64,000 nt of DNA from Chitinophaga sedimenti (GCF_023156195.1 NZ_JAKUKA010000001.1:3410001-3474000), one strand, 5' to 3'; positions 20,800 to 31,253 are shown, counted from the first letter of the stretch. Notes: generated by a model from the letters alone, not told the origin. Made by a program: numbers and translations.

Positions 20800-22025
20800 A
20801 TGAAAACATTCAACGTTCCGATTATATACCGCAGTCCGCTGATCAGCGCTATCAAACAACAACGCAAGCAGCAGGACAAGATGAAGAAAGACTTTACGCC
20901 GACGCAACTGGATTTTGGCCCGGTAAAAATATTGCTGGCCCGTCACTTTGGTTTTTGCTACGGGGTGGAAAATGCGATCGAGATCGCTTTCCGTACGGTA
21001 GACGAAAACGAGGGCAAACGTATCTTCTTGTTAAGTGAGATGATTCACAACCCACAGGTGAACAGCGATCTGCTGTCCCGCGGCGTGCGTTTTATCATGG
21101 ATACCGGCGGCAGGCAGCTCATTCCTGGGAAGACCTCACCGCGGAAGATATCGTGATCATCCCCGCATTCGGCACCACCCTGGAAATCGAAGCGCGACTC
21201 ACCGCTATGGGCATCACACCACTGCAATACAATACCACCTGCCCTTTCGTGGAAAGGGTATGGAACAAGGCAGACCAGATTGGCCAGAAGCAATACTCGG
21301 TAATTATACACGGCAAACCCAAACACGAAGAAACCCGCGCCACGTTTTCGCATAGCCAGTCGGTTACGCCCACCGTGGTTGTGAAAGATATTCATGAAGC
21401 CGAACAGCTGGCCGCCTACATTCGTGGCGAACTGCCGGCCGAGAGCTTTTATGAGACCTTCAAAGGCCAGCACTCGCCGGGCTTTGACGTTACCAAAGAC
21501 CTCCAGCGCGTGGGCGTGGTGAACCAAACCACCATGCTGGCCTCCGAAACACAAGCCATTGCCGACTACATCCGCGGCGTGATGCAACAGCATTACCAGC
21601 TGGCAGATGCGCAGGTGGGCGAACGTTTTGCAGATACCCGCGACACCCTCTGCTACGCTACGAACGACAACCAGAGCGCCGTAACGGGAATGCTGGCCGA
21701 ACAGGCGGACCTCGCCATCGTGGTGGGCGGTTACAACAGCTCCAACACCTCGCACCTCGTAGAACTGTGCGAAGAGAAGCTGCCTACCTTCTTTATTTCA
21801 TCAGAAGAAAAATTGATATCCCGGGAAACGATCAGTCACTGGGACTTCCACCACAGCCGCGAGCTGCAAAGCAGCAATTACCTGCCCGAACAGCCGCAGG
21901 TAACCATTATGCTGACCAGCGGCGCCTCCTGTCCCGACGCGATCGTCGAAGGGGTGATCCGGAAACTGCTGTCGTTTTGGGGGCTGGAAGACGAGGTAGA
22001 AAAGATGAGCGTTACTTTCAACTGA
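20800..22025 (+). CDS. ispH: 4-hydroxy-3-methylbut-2-enyl diphosphate reductase
   Basis: Last step of the MEP isoprenoid pathway, a [4Fe-4S] enzyme. The three cluster cysteines are in FGFCYGVENAI, NTTCPFVERV and GASCPDAIVEG. The active-site HxHH-type region and a NSSNTSHLVELC segment (the S-x-N motif) are present. About 408 residues, the extended form found in Bacteroidota. One C is missing near 21126 (ATTCCTGGGAAG), shifting the frame; the protein resumes as WEDLTAEDIVIIPAFGTT. The ATG at 20800 follows the promoter by 21 bases. Essential if this is the organism's only isoprenoid route. Confidence 0.93.
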
Positions 22026-22033
22026 CACATAAT

Positions 22034-22062
22034 AAAAAAGACACCGTCCGGTGTCTTTTTTC
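22034..22062 (+). terminator. Terminator of ispH
   Basis: AAAAAAGACACC / GGTGTCTTTTTT with a GTCC loop. It lies 9 bases after the stop. Confidence 0.9.
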
Positions 22063-22231
22063 TTTGGGGCTAATCAAACGCTAGTAATGCAGAGAAAATC
22101 TTTATATAACAAAACAGTTTATTTCCAATTGTGTACCTCAAAATTAGTGGAATGCTTCACGGCCTGCAACCATAAATTAGTATCCGGTACGATCTAACAG
22201 ATAACTGGTATCCAAAAGGCAAAAATTGGCG

Positions 22232-22997
22232 TTAGAACTGTACCGCCTTTTTCAGAAAGTCTGACTTCCTTCTCCGGCTCACCTCTACCTGCGTACCATC
22301 ACTCATCAATGCAAACCCGCCTTCGCCCCGGATATACGATTCCATTTGCTGCAAATTGATCAGGTGAGAGTTATGTACGCGGAAGAAATCGATATCTGTG
22401 AGCAGTTCTTCGAACTCCTTCAATGGTTTAGACACGAGCAGCTGTTTGCGGTCGGTGAAAAATATCTTGGTATAGTTGCCGGTCGATTCGCAGCGCACAA
22501 TACTCTGCACCGGCATAAACACCAGTCCGTTCAGCGTTGGCAGCGCTATTTTCTTATTGAGTGCTGCATTGTTTTCATGTTCTGCAGGAACATTTCCAGC
22601 GGCGCCACCACACCCGGCTGCTCGTTTTTAACGGCTTTGCGGGCACTGTACTTCTGCAGCGCATCCTGTAAATCTGAAATCCCAAAAGGTTTCAGGAGGT
22701 AATCCAGTGCATTGAACTTGATGGCTTTGAGCGCATATTGTTCGTAAGCCGTAGTGAATATCACATCGAAGTTCACCTTATCGAACAGTTTCAGTAACTC
22801 GAAACCATTCTGATAAGGCATTTCCACGTCCAGAATACCAGGTCGGGCCGGAGCTCATCGATCAATACCTTGGCCTCCTGCACACTGCTGGCCCCTCCGA
22901 GTACCGTCACGTCCGGGAACTTCTTTTGCAACATGGTTTTTAAGGCATCTACGCAGTGCTGCTCATCGTCTACGATGACTGCTTTAATTTCGCTCAT
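22232..22997 (-). CDS. LytTR-family response regulator
   Basis: ~255 residues. The receiver domain has the acidic pair in VIVDDE, the phospho-acceptor D in the corrected LVFLDVEMP, the T in FTTAYE, and the K in YLLKPF. The C-terminal LytTR DNA-binding domain starts at IVRCESTGNYTKIFF and includes RVHNSHLINLQQMESY. It is the partner of the histidine kinase immediately upstream (57-base gap). Two indels: near 22838 (inside the phospho-acceptor motif) and near 22550. The start ATG at 22997 (MSEIKAVIVDDE) is the normal one; an in-frame ATG 24 bases upstream is less likely. Target genes unknown. Confidence 0.92.
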
Positions 22998-23054
22998 GTT
23001 AACGTTTATTATGGTTGTCATGGGCAGGCATGCTGCATTATATGCTTCCCTGCA

Positions 23055-25002
23055 TTAAAATAAAAATTCGGCGGGCAGTACAATGGTCACTTTAGTTCCT
23101 TCCGGTTGCCCTTTATTATCTTCAAGGTCGGTTATTTCAACATTCGCATCCTTGGTGTTATTGATTTTGCGGATCAGCGCAATGCGCCCCTCGGTTACTT
23201 TCATACCCATCGAATTATGGGTCTTATTCTTCTTCTCCTTGATTTCCATGGCCATTTTGCGGCCAATACCGTTATCCGTTACAATACATTCCAGCACTTT
23301 TCCTTTCAGGTGGATAGCTATATCCAGCAAACCCTTTGTTTGCGATGCACTAATCCGTGCCAGATGGCATTTTCCACGTAGGGCTGAATAATCATGGGCG
23401 GAATCATCACCTCTTCATCGTTAATATTGTCGCTCAGCAATATGCGGTACTCAAACAAGTTATTACAACGCAGCACTTCCAGGTCCGGTACAAACGGAGC
23501 GATTCTAATTCTTTATTCAGGGGGATGAATGTATGCTGACTGTTATCCGGGATCATCCGCATCAATTTGGAAAATTTGGTCAGGTATTCCGATGCCTCTT
23601 CCTGGTTATTGCTCCAAATATAGCGGTGAATAGAACTTAATGAGTTGAAAATAAAATGCGGATTCATCTGTGCACGCAGGCTGCGCAGCTCCAGTTGCAA
23701 CGACTGCCGGTTGGCTTCCAGGTTACGGTGACGGATGTAAAAGAAGCCGCCCACGATCAACATGAATAAAATAACCCCCAGTGAAATAGCGACCGCAAGG
23801 TTGCGGCGTACCCGGAGTTTTTCGTTATCCTGCGCCTGGTGCAGGCTTTTAATTTCCGCATCTTTCCGGCTCACGTTATAGCGGGTTTCCGACTGGGAAG
23901 CCACGAGATCATTCTTTTCCGTCTGGATGCTGTCGTTGTAAGCGATGAGGCTATCCATATACGGCAGTGCGCGGTCGTATTGTTTCGACTCGCGCAGGCT
24001 GTGCGCCATACCCTTGTAAGCATCCAGCAGGGTGGACTTAAAACCCCAACGGCGGCCGAGTTCTATCGCTTTGCCATACCATAGCCGGGCACTGTCCCGG
24101 ATGTTTTGCTCATCGAACAATTTACCGATGCTCAGGTAATTGTCAGCCACGTGGATCTGGTCGTCTACCTTGCCATTTACCGCCAGGGCCTTCAGCATAT
24201 AGCTTTTTGCCGTAGCGTAATCTTTTTTGTCCTGGTACACGGCGCCCAGGCAGGTGTAGCAGATGGAAATACCGGTGTTACTGTTGATGCTTTTGTTCGC
24301 TTCAAGCGAGCGCTTAAAGAATTCGATAGACATATCCAGCTTACCGAGGCCCTGGTAAGCGTATCCGATGTTTCCCAGGTTGATGGCTACGCCCAGCTCG
24401 TTACCAGCGGCTTGTTCCAGCTGCAACGCCTTGTTGAAGTGCTGGAGTGCCTCTTCATATTTTTTATTGGAAAGATGGATGTTGCCGATACTGTTGGTCG
24501 CCACGCAGATGTTACGTACATCGTTGGTCTTTTCGGCAATGGCCAGTGCATTGGCATGCGCTTCAAAGGCCTTGTCCAATTTGTCGAGGCGGCGGTAATC
24601 CACGCCCACGTTGTTGGAGGAAAAACTGATGAGCCGGTCGTCTTTAGCAAGCTGCGCCTGCCTGAGCGCCTTTTCGTGATAATCTACGGCCGGGATGTAT
24701 AATGACTTATTCCGTTTAGCCGTGCCGATGTCGTTATAGATTTCGGCAAGCGCTTTATAATCGCGGAGATTTTCGGCGAGTGAGATGGCTTCCTTATAAA
24801 AGAGATTGTCGGTATTGCGGTTGTCGAAGTAGCGGTTAAAGGAGCGGCCACGTTGGGATAATTGGTGCACTTTCAGCGTATCGTCTTTCAGGGAACGAAG
24901 CGAGTCCAGCGTGCGAAATACCAGGACAGAGTCTTGCGCGGCAGCGCCGGCTACCCATCCGAGGCACAGGAGGACCATGAAAGTGAGACATTTTCGTAAC
25001 AT
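23055..25002 (-). CDS. TPR-containing sensor histidine kinase, LytS/YehU type (His_kinase PF06580 family)
   Basis: ~648 residues. A signal peptide (MLRKCLTFMVLLCLGWVAGAAA) is followed by a periplasmic array of about seven TPRs (roughly residues 40-360), a coiled coil, one membrane helix (AVAISLGVILFMLIVGGFFYI) and a cytoplasmic kinase core with the H-box QMNPHFIFNSLSSIHRYI and an ATP-binding GHKL domain (DNGIGRKMAMEIKEKK, GMKV, GTKVTIVLP). This architecture is common in Bacteroidota; the TPRs probably contact another protein. Two indels, near 23495 and 23345, lie in the kinase core. Start at the ATG at 25002; an ATG at 25029 would put extra polar residues in front of the signal peptide. Confidence 0.9.
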
Positions 25003-25090
25003 GTTGCAGGGGTGACAATTATCCATCACAAGTTAGAAATTTTATTTCAATGTTACACGCCTGCTTAACAGCCTGGTATTCAGTTGGTTT

Positions 25091-25122
25091 AAAAAATGAA
25101 GGGGCGAAAGAATTCGCCCCTT
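25091..25122 (-). terminator. Minus-strand terminator with no adjacent gene
   Basis: Stem AAGGGGCGAA / TTCGCCCCTT (25099-25108 with 25113-25122), with the minus strand continuing TCATTTTTT. The nearest upstream minus gene, cmk, ends 495 bases away. Confidence 0.75.
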
Positions 25123-25616
25123 TCCTATTAACCGAATACACCTACTGAAAATATGAAACAAGGCCATTGGCCCATTTCACATTGCTTTTACAACAACCAG
25201 CCCTGGTGTTGGGCCGGAGGTTTAATTTTATGTAGTGTTAGTTTAATAAACGGTTAATAGTTTGGTCTTTTCTAGAATACAGTCGGGATATGGCCTTCAA
25301 AATCTTTATAGAACAAATGATCTATACTCAAATTCATTCAACACAGTCCATTCAACCGCTGATCTCTTCACAAAATGTTTTCCGTAAGGTTTTGACTCAT
25401 AGCCAAAGGGACAACGGGTTTAAACATCCATTTAGGGGATGCCTTTGCGGGTTAAAGCAATGACATGCACGTAAATGTATCATTTACAACACTATGACTT
25501 ACCGTAATAAAGCAGGAATTTCTGAGGATTGGCAAAAATATCTATATGGTGCGTGGAACAGGATGTTATCCCGTAACTATGACAAATGTAATAACACTTT
25601 TTTAATAAAAAAAAAT
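25123..25616. other. Intergenic stretch between the histidine kinase and cmk, no gene found
   Basis: AT-rich; the only ORF (25494-25688, 64 codons) has no recognisable content and overlaps the cmk end. A minus-strand TATTTTTG (25533-25540) matches the -7 consensus but the -33 element is poor. An RNA from there to the orphan terminator would be about 430 bases. I see no tmRNA, 6S or SRP RNA features. Confidence 0.4.
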
Positions 25617-26305
25617 TCAAGAAGAATGTGCCATTATCGCATCTTCTACCCATTGCGAAACCAATCCGAGTTGCTCGTCCATCGTTAACTGACTGTTATC
25701 CAATATGATAGCATCATCGGCACGGCGAAGGGGGCTGATTTCGCGGTTGGCGTCTATATAATCGCGCAATTCGAGGTTTTCTTTTACTTCGTGGAGCGTG
25801 ATGTTCGGATTTTTAGCGTACAGTTCTTTATACCGGCGTTCCACGCGTACGGCGGGATCCGCGGTCATGAATATTTTTAATTCGGCGTTCGGGAATACCA
25901 CGGTACCAATGTCGCGGCCGTCCATCACAATACCTTTGCGGGCGCCCATTTTTTGTTGCTGGGCCACGGCAAAAGTGCGAACGGCACCGATGGCCGCCAC
26001 TTCACTCACCTTTTCGGCAACGATCATTTCACGAATGAGGTGCTCCACGTTCTCATCGTTCAGGTGCATTTCTACCTGGTTAGACGACGGGTTAAATACA
26101 AATTCAAGGTGCACATCGTTCAGGGCGCTTTTCACTTCCTCTTCATCACGAAAGTTAACATCCTGGCGGATAAAGTACAGGGTCACCGCCCGGTACATCG
26201 CCCCGCTATCGATGTATATATAGTCAAGTTTTTCGCCAGCTGCTTAGCCAGCGTGCTCTTTCCACATGAAGAGTACCCGTCGATCGTGATGATTATTTTT
26301 TCAAG
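25617..26305 (-). CDS. cmk: Cytidylate kinase
   Basis: ~230 residues. Phosphorylates CMP/dCMP. Walker A is in IDGYSSCGKSTLAK; then the CMP-binding corrected YIDSGAMYRAVTLYF, the RTFAVAQQQ segment, VMDGRDIGTVVFPNAELKIFMTADP (typical Cmk signature) and RDYIDANREISPLRRADDAIILD. One A is missing in an A run near 26237, between the P-loop and DSGAMYRA. A TTG at 26305 begins the expected LEKIIITIDG; an in-frame ATG at 26374 lies inside the terminator of the next gene, so I take the TTG. Essential gene, so the break is presumably an error. Confidence 0.92.
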
Positions 26306-26352
26306 CCCTGATAAGATTCTCCCCAAAGTTAAGGCTAAAAATGAAAACGCAA

Positions 26353-26386
26353 AAACGGGATGCAGTGCACGCACTACATCCCGTTT
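26353..26386 (-). terminator. Terminator of the surface-protein cluster
   Basis: AAACGGGATG / CATCCCGTTT (26353-26362 with 26377-26386), followed on the minus strand by TTGCGTTTTCATTTTT. It ends the 26412-30968 genes. Confidence 0.75.
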
Positions 26387-26411
26387 CGTATGCTAACATT
26401 TCCCAGAAAAA

Positions 26412-28004
26412 CTACCGGTCAATAACGATCACTTTTTCACTTCGCATTAACCGGTGAGTGCCTTTATCATAGAACACCACGATGTAGGTGCCTTTGCTCA
26501 GATTTTTTACCGCCACTGTTGCCTGGCCGTTGAGTTCGTATTGATGCAGTACCTGCCCCATCATGTTCGTGATTTGTACGATTACCGGGCCGGTGTTCCC
26601 CTGCACGCGCAACTGGAATTCGCCCCGGTTCGGATTGGGCCAGATGTTTACTTCCGGGAAGGGCGGCACCGCTTTGATTTCCGAATAACTGGAGCGACCG
26701 TTCTTCGATACGGATTTTATGCGGTAGTAACTCCAGCCGGGATATTGATTCGGATCGGGATACCTGTAATCGATTTTACTGGTACTGTTGCCGTTGTGCG
26801 CCAGGCTGCTCAGTGTACCCACTTTAACAAACCCGGTGTCTGTATCGTAACGGCGTTCAATTTCAAAACGCGCGTTGTTCAGTTCACGGGTAGTGGTCCA
26901 CTCCAGCTGTGCGAAGTAACGCGACAGGCGCCAGGCATTGAAATAAAGGAAAATAGCGGGCGAATAAGGGCCGTAAATCACCGATGCTTTGGCGAAGTAT
27001 TCGTTCTGCGTTATACCATCGCTGAAGCGTCGTGTTTGCATGGTCGCATTCCTGAGCGCCGCACCCGAAGTGAGTGCACCCGCCACAGGTAAATACTCAG
27101 GGTTATCTATATAATCCCAGGCATTATTTGCAAAGCGGCTGATGTAACTGTTGGAACGATAGTTTATATATTCCGCGCCTTCTTCTGCATCCATGTGTTG
27201 CAGCGTAATATCGGTACTGGCAGCTTGCGCGCCATGGCCAACGTTCCAGGTTTTATTCGTAAAATCTTTTCTATTTGATGGACCTGTGGTAGCGTACTGG
27301 TAAACACTGTCAAATACCCTTACGCGGAAGTCTTCCACGGTTCCCGCAAATTTCACGGAAGCCGGCGCATAGGTGGCAATGCTGGTACCCACCGGGAATA
27401 CCACCTCTCCCGAAGCACTGCTCACCTGTTCGCGGTACAGGAAGCCACCGGCGATATCGGGACCGGTCACGATAAAAGACTTGTCGCTGTAACCGCTGAT
27501 GGTGCCGGGTTGTTTATCGCCTACCACCAGGTTCCAGCCGTTAAGGAACAGGTGGCCGTTTTTGAAACTCAGTCCGTGGCGTATTTTCAGATCGCTGAGA
27601 TCTGCGATACGCACACCAAGCGAATTATCTATTTCAAGATTGGGGAACGTAACGCCGGTTTTACCGGCCGCGCTGTATCCGCCATAAATGCTCTGCATAC
27701 CGGTATTGCTGTAACGCGGATTATTGCCGACAAAGCGGAATAAGCCGCCTGTACCGCTTAACCCATCAATGCTTTCATCGAGCAATCGGGAACCTGCCAC
27801 ATTATTCCAGAACTTGCCATAAAAGTTGATCACGGAATTGGGTCTGGTAACAATGGCGCCTTCATTTACCACATTGCTGTAAATGGATACAGGATCGCCG
27901 GTAAGCACGCCGATCGTTGACACAGCGGGCACGAAAACCGTGTCCTGTGCCGATGCGGCGATGCCGAGCAGGCAGCTCATGAATATGGTAAGAATGTATT
28001 TCAT
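26412..28004 (-). CDS. Secreted protein with C-terminal T9SS type A sorting domain
   Basis: 530 residues. The N-terminal signal peptide is MKYILTIFMSCLLGIAASA. No enzymatic motif seen; the middle is beta-rich with repeated Gly/Asn, and ~120 residues before the sorting signal contain a fibronectin-like segment (FARLSRYFAQLEWTTTRELNNARFEIERRYD). The last ~80 residues are a T9SS type A sorting domain: PNPNRGEFQLRV, GPVIVQITNMMGQVLHQYELNG, NLSKGTYIVVFYDKGTHR. The protein therefore should be exported by the type IX system, of which the porW-like gene at the window's left end is a part. Likely co-transcribed with the two genes upstream. No frameshift. Confidence 0.87.
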   Translation of the reverse strand: MKYILTIFMSCLLGIAASAQDTVFVPAVSTIGVLTGDPVSIYSNVVNEGAIVTRPNSVINFYGKFWNNVAGSRLLDESIDGLSGTGGLFRFVGNNPRYSNTGMQSIYGGYSAAGKTGVTFPNLEIDNSLGVRIADLSDLKIRHGLSFKNGHLFLNGWNLVVGDKQPGTISGYSDKSFIVTGPDIAGGFLYREQVSSASGEVVFPVGTSIATYAPASVKFAGTVEDFRVRVFDSVYQYATTGPSNRKDFTNKTWNVGHGAQAASTDITLQHMDAEEGAEYINYRSNSYISRFANNAWDYIDNPEYLPVAGALTSGAALRNATMQTRRFSDGITQNEYFAKASVIYGPYSPAIFLYFNAWRLSRYFAQLEWTTTRELNNARFEIERRYDTDTGFVKVGTLSSLAHNGNSTSKIDYRYPDPNQYPGWSYYRIKSVSKNGRSSYSEIKAVPPFPEVNIWPNPNRGEFQLRVQGNTGPVIVQITNMMGQVLHQYELNGQATVAVKNLSKGTYIVVFYDKGTHRLMRSEKVIVIDR

Positions 28005-28030
28005 TCTAATTTTCAGTTTAAGGTAAACTG

Positions 28031-29143
28031 CTAGTTGCCGATCAGGTACCAGCGGGTACCGTCGGACTGGAAGGTCATCGACCTGTAGGATGCATTGTTA
28101 TTACCTGTTGCGCCCTGGTACGTTGCAGTGGCGCCTGTAATCGTGGTAGGCCCGGCAGCGCGCTCGAAGTTGGCAACTGTCAGACTGGTCACGTTGATCG
28201 TCCGGTTTACTGTTTTCTTGATGACGATAATACGGCCGTCATTGGCTGTAGGGTCGGGCAGTCTGACGTTGATAGCGGTAGTACCGGTGGTTGGACTAAT
28301 AATAACAGTATAATCTGTCGCAGCGATGTCGATCGGTGTCGTATTGGTTGTCACCGTTCTTATCCCCATTCGGGCAGCACCGGTTACTGCAAGACTTTCC
28401 GTCGTAAGATCTCCTACAACACCGGCATTACCGGCCACGGTAAGCGTCCTGTTCGGCGCCGCCGTACCTATACCCAGCCTGCCATTCGTATTATCCCAGA
28501 AGAACTTTGTATTATCCTGCGTTACCACGCCACTCGCCCCCGCAAACAACACAGCCCCCTGTGTAAGCGTAGCAGCGGATTTTAAAAAGTCCGGCGTCCA
28601 GTTAGACCAGCTACCGGCGTTATATCGAAGCAATTGGTTATTAGCAGGAGTTGCTATGGCCACATCGCCTAAAAGATCCAGGTTGTAGTCGGCTTCCGCG
28701 GCGGTAACCGCGCCTTTGCGCGTGTTAAAAGAGAATACGCCGTCGTTGATGATCTGGGTGCCCGATAAACTCATGGCAGTACCAGCTGTTAAACTAACCG
28801 CTCCTGTTGCACCGTTGACCGATGTTACCGTACTTGGCGGCGCATCGTCCGAAGCGAGCAATTGTTTCCAGGAAGCGCTTTTCCGCACAAACAAACTATT
28901 TTGATCGGTAACGAAAACCATCAGGCCGTTAGCCGCAGTATCGAGGGGGTGTGTGGTGAGGGCCGCCGAATTAACACGGGGAAGTAAAAGCCCTTGCTTG
29001 GTGGAATTCAGTTCCAGTAAGGCGTCGCCACGCATAGTACCCGGCGCTGCGCCACCCATTTTTACCTGGGCGCTGGCCGCCTGTTGCAATAGCAGGCAGG
29101 CGATAAGTGTAAATCCCGCTTTAATAAAAGCTTCAGGTTTCAT
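28031..29143 (-). CDS. Secreted tail-fibre-like surface protein (paralog 1)
   Basis: 370 residues with a signal peptide (MKPEAFIKAGFTLIACLLLQ). The start of the mature region has the pattern KMGGAAPGTMRGDALLELNS, then TKQGLLLPRV, seen in many Bacteroidota surface proteins that resemble phage tail fibres. The middle is Gly/Ala/Thr-rich; a 'NGRLGIGTAAPNRTLTVAG' segment resembles the beta-helical repeats of such fibres. C-terminal: DYTVIISPTTGTTAINVRLPDP and a WYLIGN end. No chaperone-type S74 domain was seen. It shares N- and C-terminal blocks with the next gene (see that entry). No catalytic motif. Function inferred only as structural or adhesive. Confidence 0.55.
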   Translation of the reverse strand: MKPEAFIKAGFTLIACLLLQQAASAQVKMGGAAPGTMRGDALLELNSTKQGLLLPRVNSAALTTHPLDTAANGLMVFVTDQNSLFVRKSASWKQLLASDDAPPSTVTSVNGATGAVSLTAGTAMSLSGTQIINDGVFSFNTRKGAVTAAEADYNLDLLGDVAIATPANNQLLRYNAGSWSNWTPDFLKSAATLTQGAVLFAGASGVVTQDNTKFFWDNTNGRLGIGTAAPNRTLTVAGNAGVVGDLTTESLAVTGAARMGIRTVTTNTTPIDIAATDYTVIISPTTGTTAINVRLPDPTANDGRIIVIKKTVNRTINVTSLTVANFERAAGPTTITGATATYQGATGNNNASYRSMTFQSDGTRWYLIGN

Positions 29144-29184
29144 AGGAAGTAGTTAAATAGGGTGCCGACAGATATGGCAGAGAA

Positions 29185-29215
29185 ACATGGAACGGCCCTC
29201 TAAGCCGTTCCATGT
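29185..29215 (-). terminator. Stem-loop between the two tail-fibre-like genes
   Basis: ACATGGAACGGC / GCCGTTCCATGT, a perfect 12-bp stem with a 7-base loop. The minus strand continues TTCTCTG, a poor T tail, so it could be a weak terminator or a processing/stability hairpin between cistrons. Confidence 0.6.
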
Positions 29216-29228
29216 AATATGGTAAATA

Positions 29229-30968
29229 TTAGTTCCTTCTCAGGATATACCACTGACCACCACTGGATTGTACAGAGATGGAAGAATAAGGTACGAACAT
29301 CGTGGTGGACGGACCACTTTCGATATCGCCACCATCAGCAGTATTGATGGTAATTACGTTTTCATCAGGAGTTGCAGCATTGGTAGGCACTTTCTTGATG
29401 TTGTAAATCCTGCCCGGGCAAGATGAAGCGGCTGGCAGGGTCACCGTATTTACAGCGGCGCCTTTCGCGATCAGCGTATAATCTGTTGCGAGCAGTGTGT
29501 AGTCACCTACCACTTCCCTGATCGCTGCAGAGAATGAACCTTTAACATCCAGTGTGGAAGTAGGCAGCAGGTTAGCACCTACCGTCATGTCATTCTCGAA
29601 ACGTTTTCTACCAGCCAGGATCTGGTCAGCGTTAGAGATCAAACCACGAACAACGGTGGTGCTGTTAGCTTCCGGAATCTGGATTTTCTGAATTTTAGGA
29701 TCGGTACCGTCCGCAACAACAGCGGGTGTAGTTACAGAAGCAGCCAGCGGATAAGCGTCCAGTGTTAAAGTGATCGCACCTTTTTCGCCGTTGAAAGTCG
29801 CTACGCCAGGCGTCAGAGACTCCGGATCAATGTCCAGTTGTTTGATACCTGAACCGTCAGAAGCAGAATACAGGATCTGGTAGTTAGCACCGGTTACCGG
29901 GGCTGTGGCAGCTGGTAAATCGGGCATCAATACGCTACCGCCGACAGTCGAAATAGAGGTAGCAGCACCCATTGTTACGTTACCGCTCAATGTTGCATCG
30001 CCGGTTACCGTCAGGGTCTGGTTAACCGCTACTGCATTTTTGAATTCTTTATCACCACGGAACGACTGGTTCTGGATGCTCATGATACCAGGCATGGCGT
30101 CATCCGCGAAAGCCAGTTTCAGCTCATATTTTCCGGTAGTTGAATTGTAAGCCAGGGTAGCGCCTTTCTGATCGCTGGTAGCATCAGCAGCAGCGGCATC
30201 AGCCAGGGCAATCCTGTCGGCAGCCGTCAATGCATCGTAGTCTGCTTTGGTCAGGAAACCGTAGGTAGCGGCGCCACCAACAGACAGCAACGGTGTATTA
30301 AAAGTTAAAGTTTTAGTGGTACCGTCGGCAGCAATACCGAAAGCAGTGTGGGTAGTTGCGGCGTTGGTCGAGAAAATTACACCACCGTCTACATCTACAC
30401 CACCGGATGTGATTTTAGTCACCACCGGACCAAATGCATTTTCGCTGATGGTACGTTTGATTACATCACCATTGGTATTGATCATCAGTACGTCCAGGTC
30501 GGTAGCTGCACCCGCTGTAGGTTGTACGCCAAATTGGAACTGACCATCAGATTTAATAGTGAGCCGGCTCATGTCATTGGTTAAGAACGACAGGTTAGCG
30601 CCGGATTTAAGACCGAGTGACTGGTCGCCGGTTACGTTATTTCCACCCATCTTCCAGAAAGAGGTCTGAATGATCTCGTCGGAAGCCATGCGGTGCCAGG
30701 TGCCATCCTGCATTACATATAAACCAGGATTAGTTGCATCTGCCAGGTAAATGATCATACCATTAGCCACGCCGGTAGTACCGATATTTGTCAGGGCCGG
30801 AATGTTTGGCAGCAACAGACCTTTGGTGCTGCTTTCAAGATGCAGCAAAGCCTTAGGATCTATGGTATTGGGATTGCTACCGATTTTTAACTGGGCTTTT
30901 GTACTGCTGTAAGACAATGACAGCAGTCCTACCAGCGCGAGGCTGGCAATACGAAACGTGTATTTCAT
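29229..30968 (-). CDS. Secreted tail-fibre-like surface protein (paralog 2)
   Basis: 579 residues with a signal peptide (MKYTFRIASLALVGLLSLSYSSTKA). Mature N-terminus: QLKIGSNPNTIDPKALLHLE, then SSTKGLLLPNIP, parallel to the neighbour (LLELNSTKQGLLLPRV). Middle: long Thr/Ala-rich beta-repeats (VTITLDAYPLAASVTTPAV, TLTVTGDATLSGNVTMGAA). C-terminus DYTLIAKGAAVNTVTLPAA and GGQWYILRRN also match the neighbour (DYTVIISPTTGTTAINVRLP, WYLIGN). Same ends with a different middle is what is expected of duplicated fibre proteins. No enzymatic motif. Both genes and the T9SS-sorted gene are on the same strand. Unbroken reading frame. Confidence 0.55.
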   Translation of the reverse strand: MKYTFRIASLALVGLLSLSYSSTKAQLKIGSNPNTIDPKALLHLESSTKGLLLPNIPALTNIGTTGVANGMIIYLADATNPGLYVMQDGTWHRMASDEIIQTSFWKMGGNNVTGDQSLGLKSGANLSFLTNDMSRLTIKSDGQFQFGVQPTAGAATDLDVLMINTNGDVIKRTISENAFGPVVTKITSGGVDVDGGVIFSTNAATTHTAFGIAADGTTKTLTFNTPLLSVGGAATYGFLTKADYDALTAADRIALADAAAADATSDQKGATLAYNSTTGKYELKLAFADDAMPGIMSIQNQSFRGDKEFKNAVAVNQTLTVTGDATLSGNVTMGAATSISTVGGSVLMPDLPAATAPVTGANYQILYSASDGSGIKQLDIDPESLTPGVATFNGEKGAITLTLDAYPLAASVTTPAVVADGTDPKIQKIQIPEANSTTVVRGLISNADQILAGRKRFENDMTVGANLLPTSTLDVKGSFSAAIREVVGDYTLLATDYTLIAKGAAVNTVTLPAASSCPGRIYNIKKVPTNAATPDENVITINTADGGDIESGPSTTMFVPYSSISVQSSGGQWYILRRN

Positions 30969-31253
30969 AGGATAAAAGGTTAAAAAAGTGTTCGGTTTTT
31001 AGTTATATGCGTTTTAAGGTGTTTCCAGGTTTTTCACTTAAAAAAGATCTTGTTCGCGGTACAATATTACATATATAAATTGATTTTATACATCACACAT
31101 GCAATATTTTTTTAAATTAATATCCACACCTTGGGTGGATTAACCTATAGACAAATTTGGCTTGAAAAGGAAGGAGTTAGCACGCCTTGCTCTGGACAGC
31201 ATCATAAAATACATAATATATATAATATATAAAATTGGAATTTATATAAAAAG
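30969..31253. other. AT-rich intergenic region upstream of the surface-protein cluster
   Basis: Non-coding, rich in AT runs around 31080-31110 and 31200-31245. A short inverted repeat ATCCAC / GTGGAT (about 31122-31140) is the only structure I see. No promoter with both consensus elements is visible; a TAATATTG variant occurs on the minus strand at about 31062-31069. Confidence 0.35.

Noticed and set aside
25494..25688. 64-codon ORF between the histidine kinase and cmk
   Set aside because: Overlaps the end of cmk, no recognisable features or regulatory signals, and composition of the translation looks random.
26305..26374. ATG at 26374 as the start of cmk
   Set aside because: It lies inside the terminator hairpin of the gene to its right; the TTG at 26305 directly precedes the conserved P-loop region.
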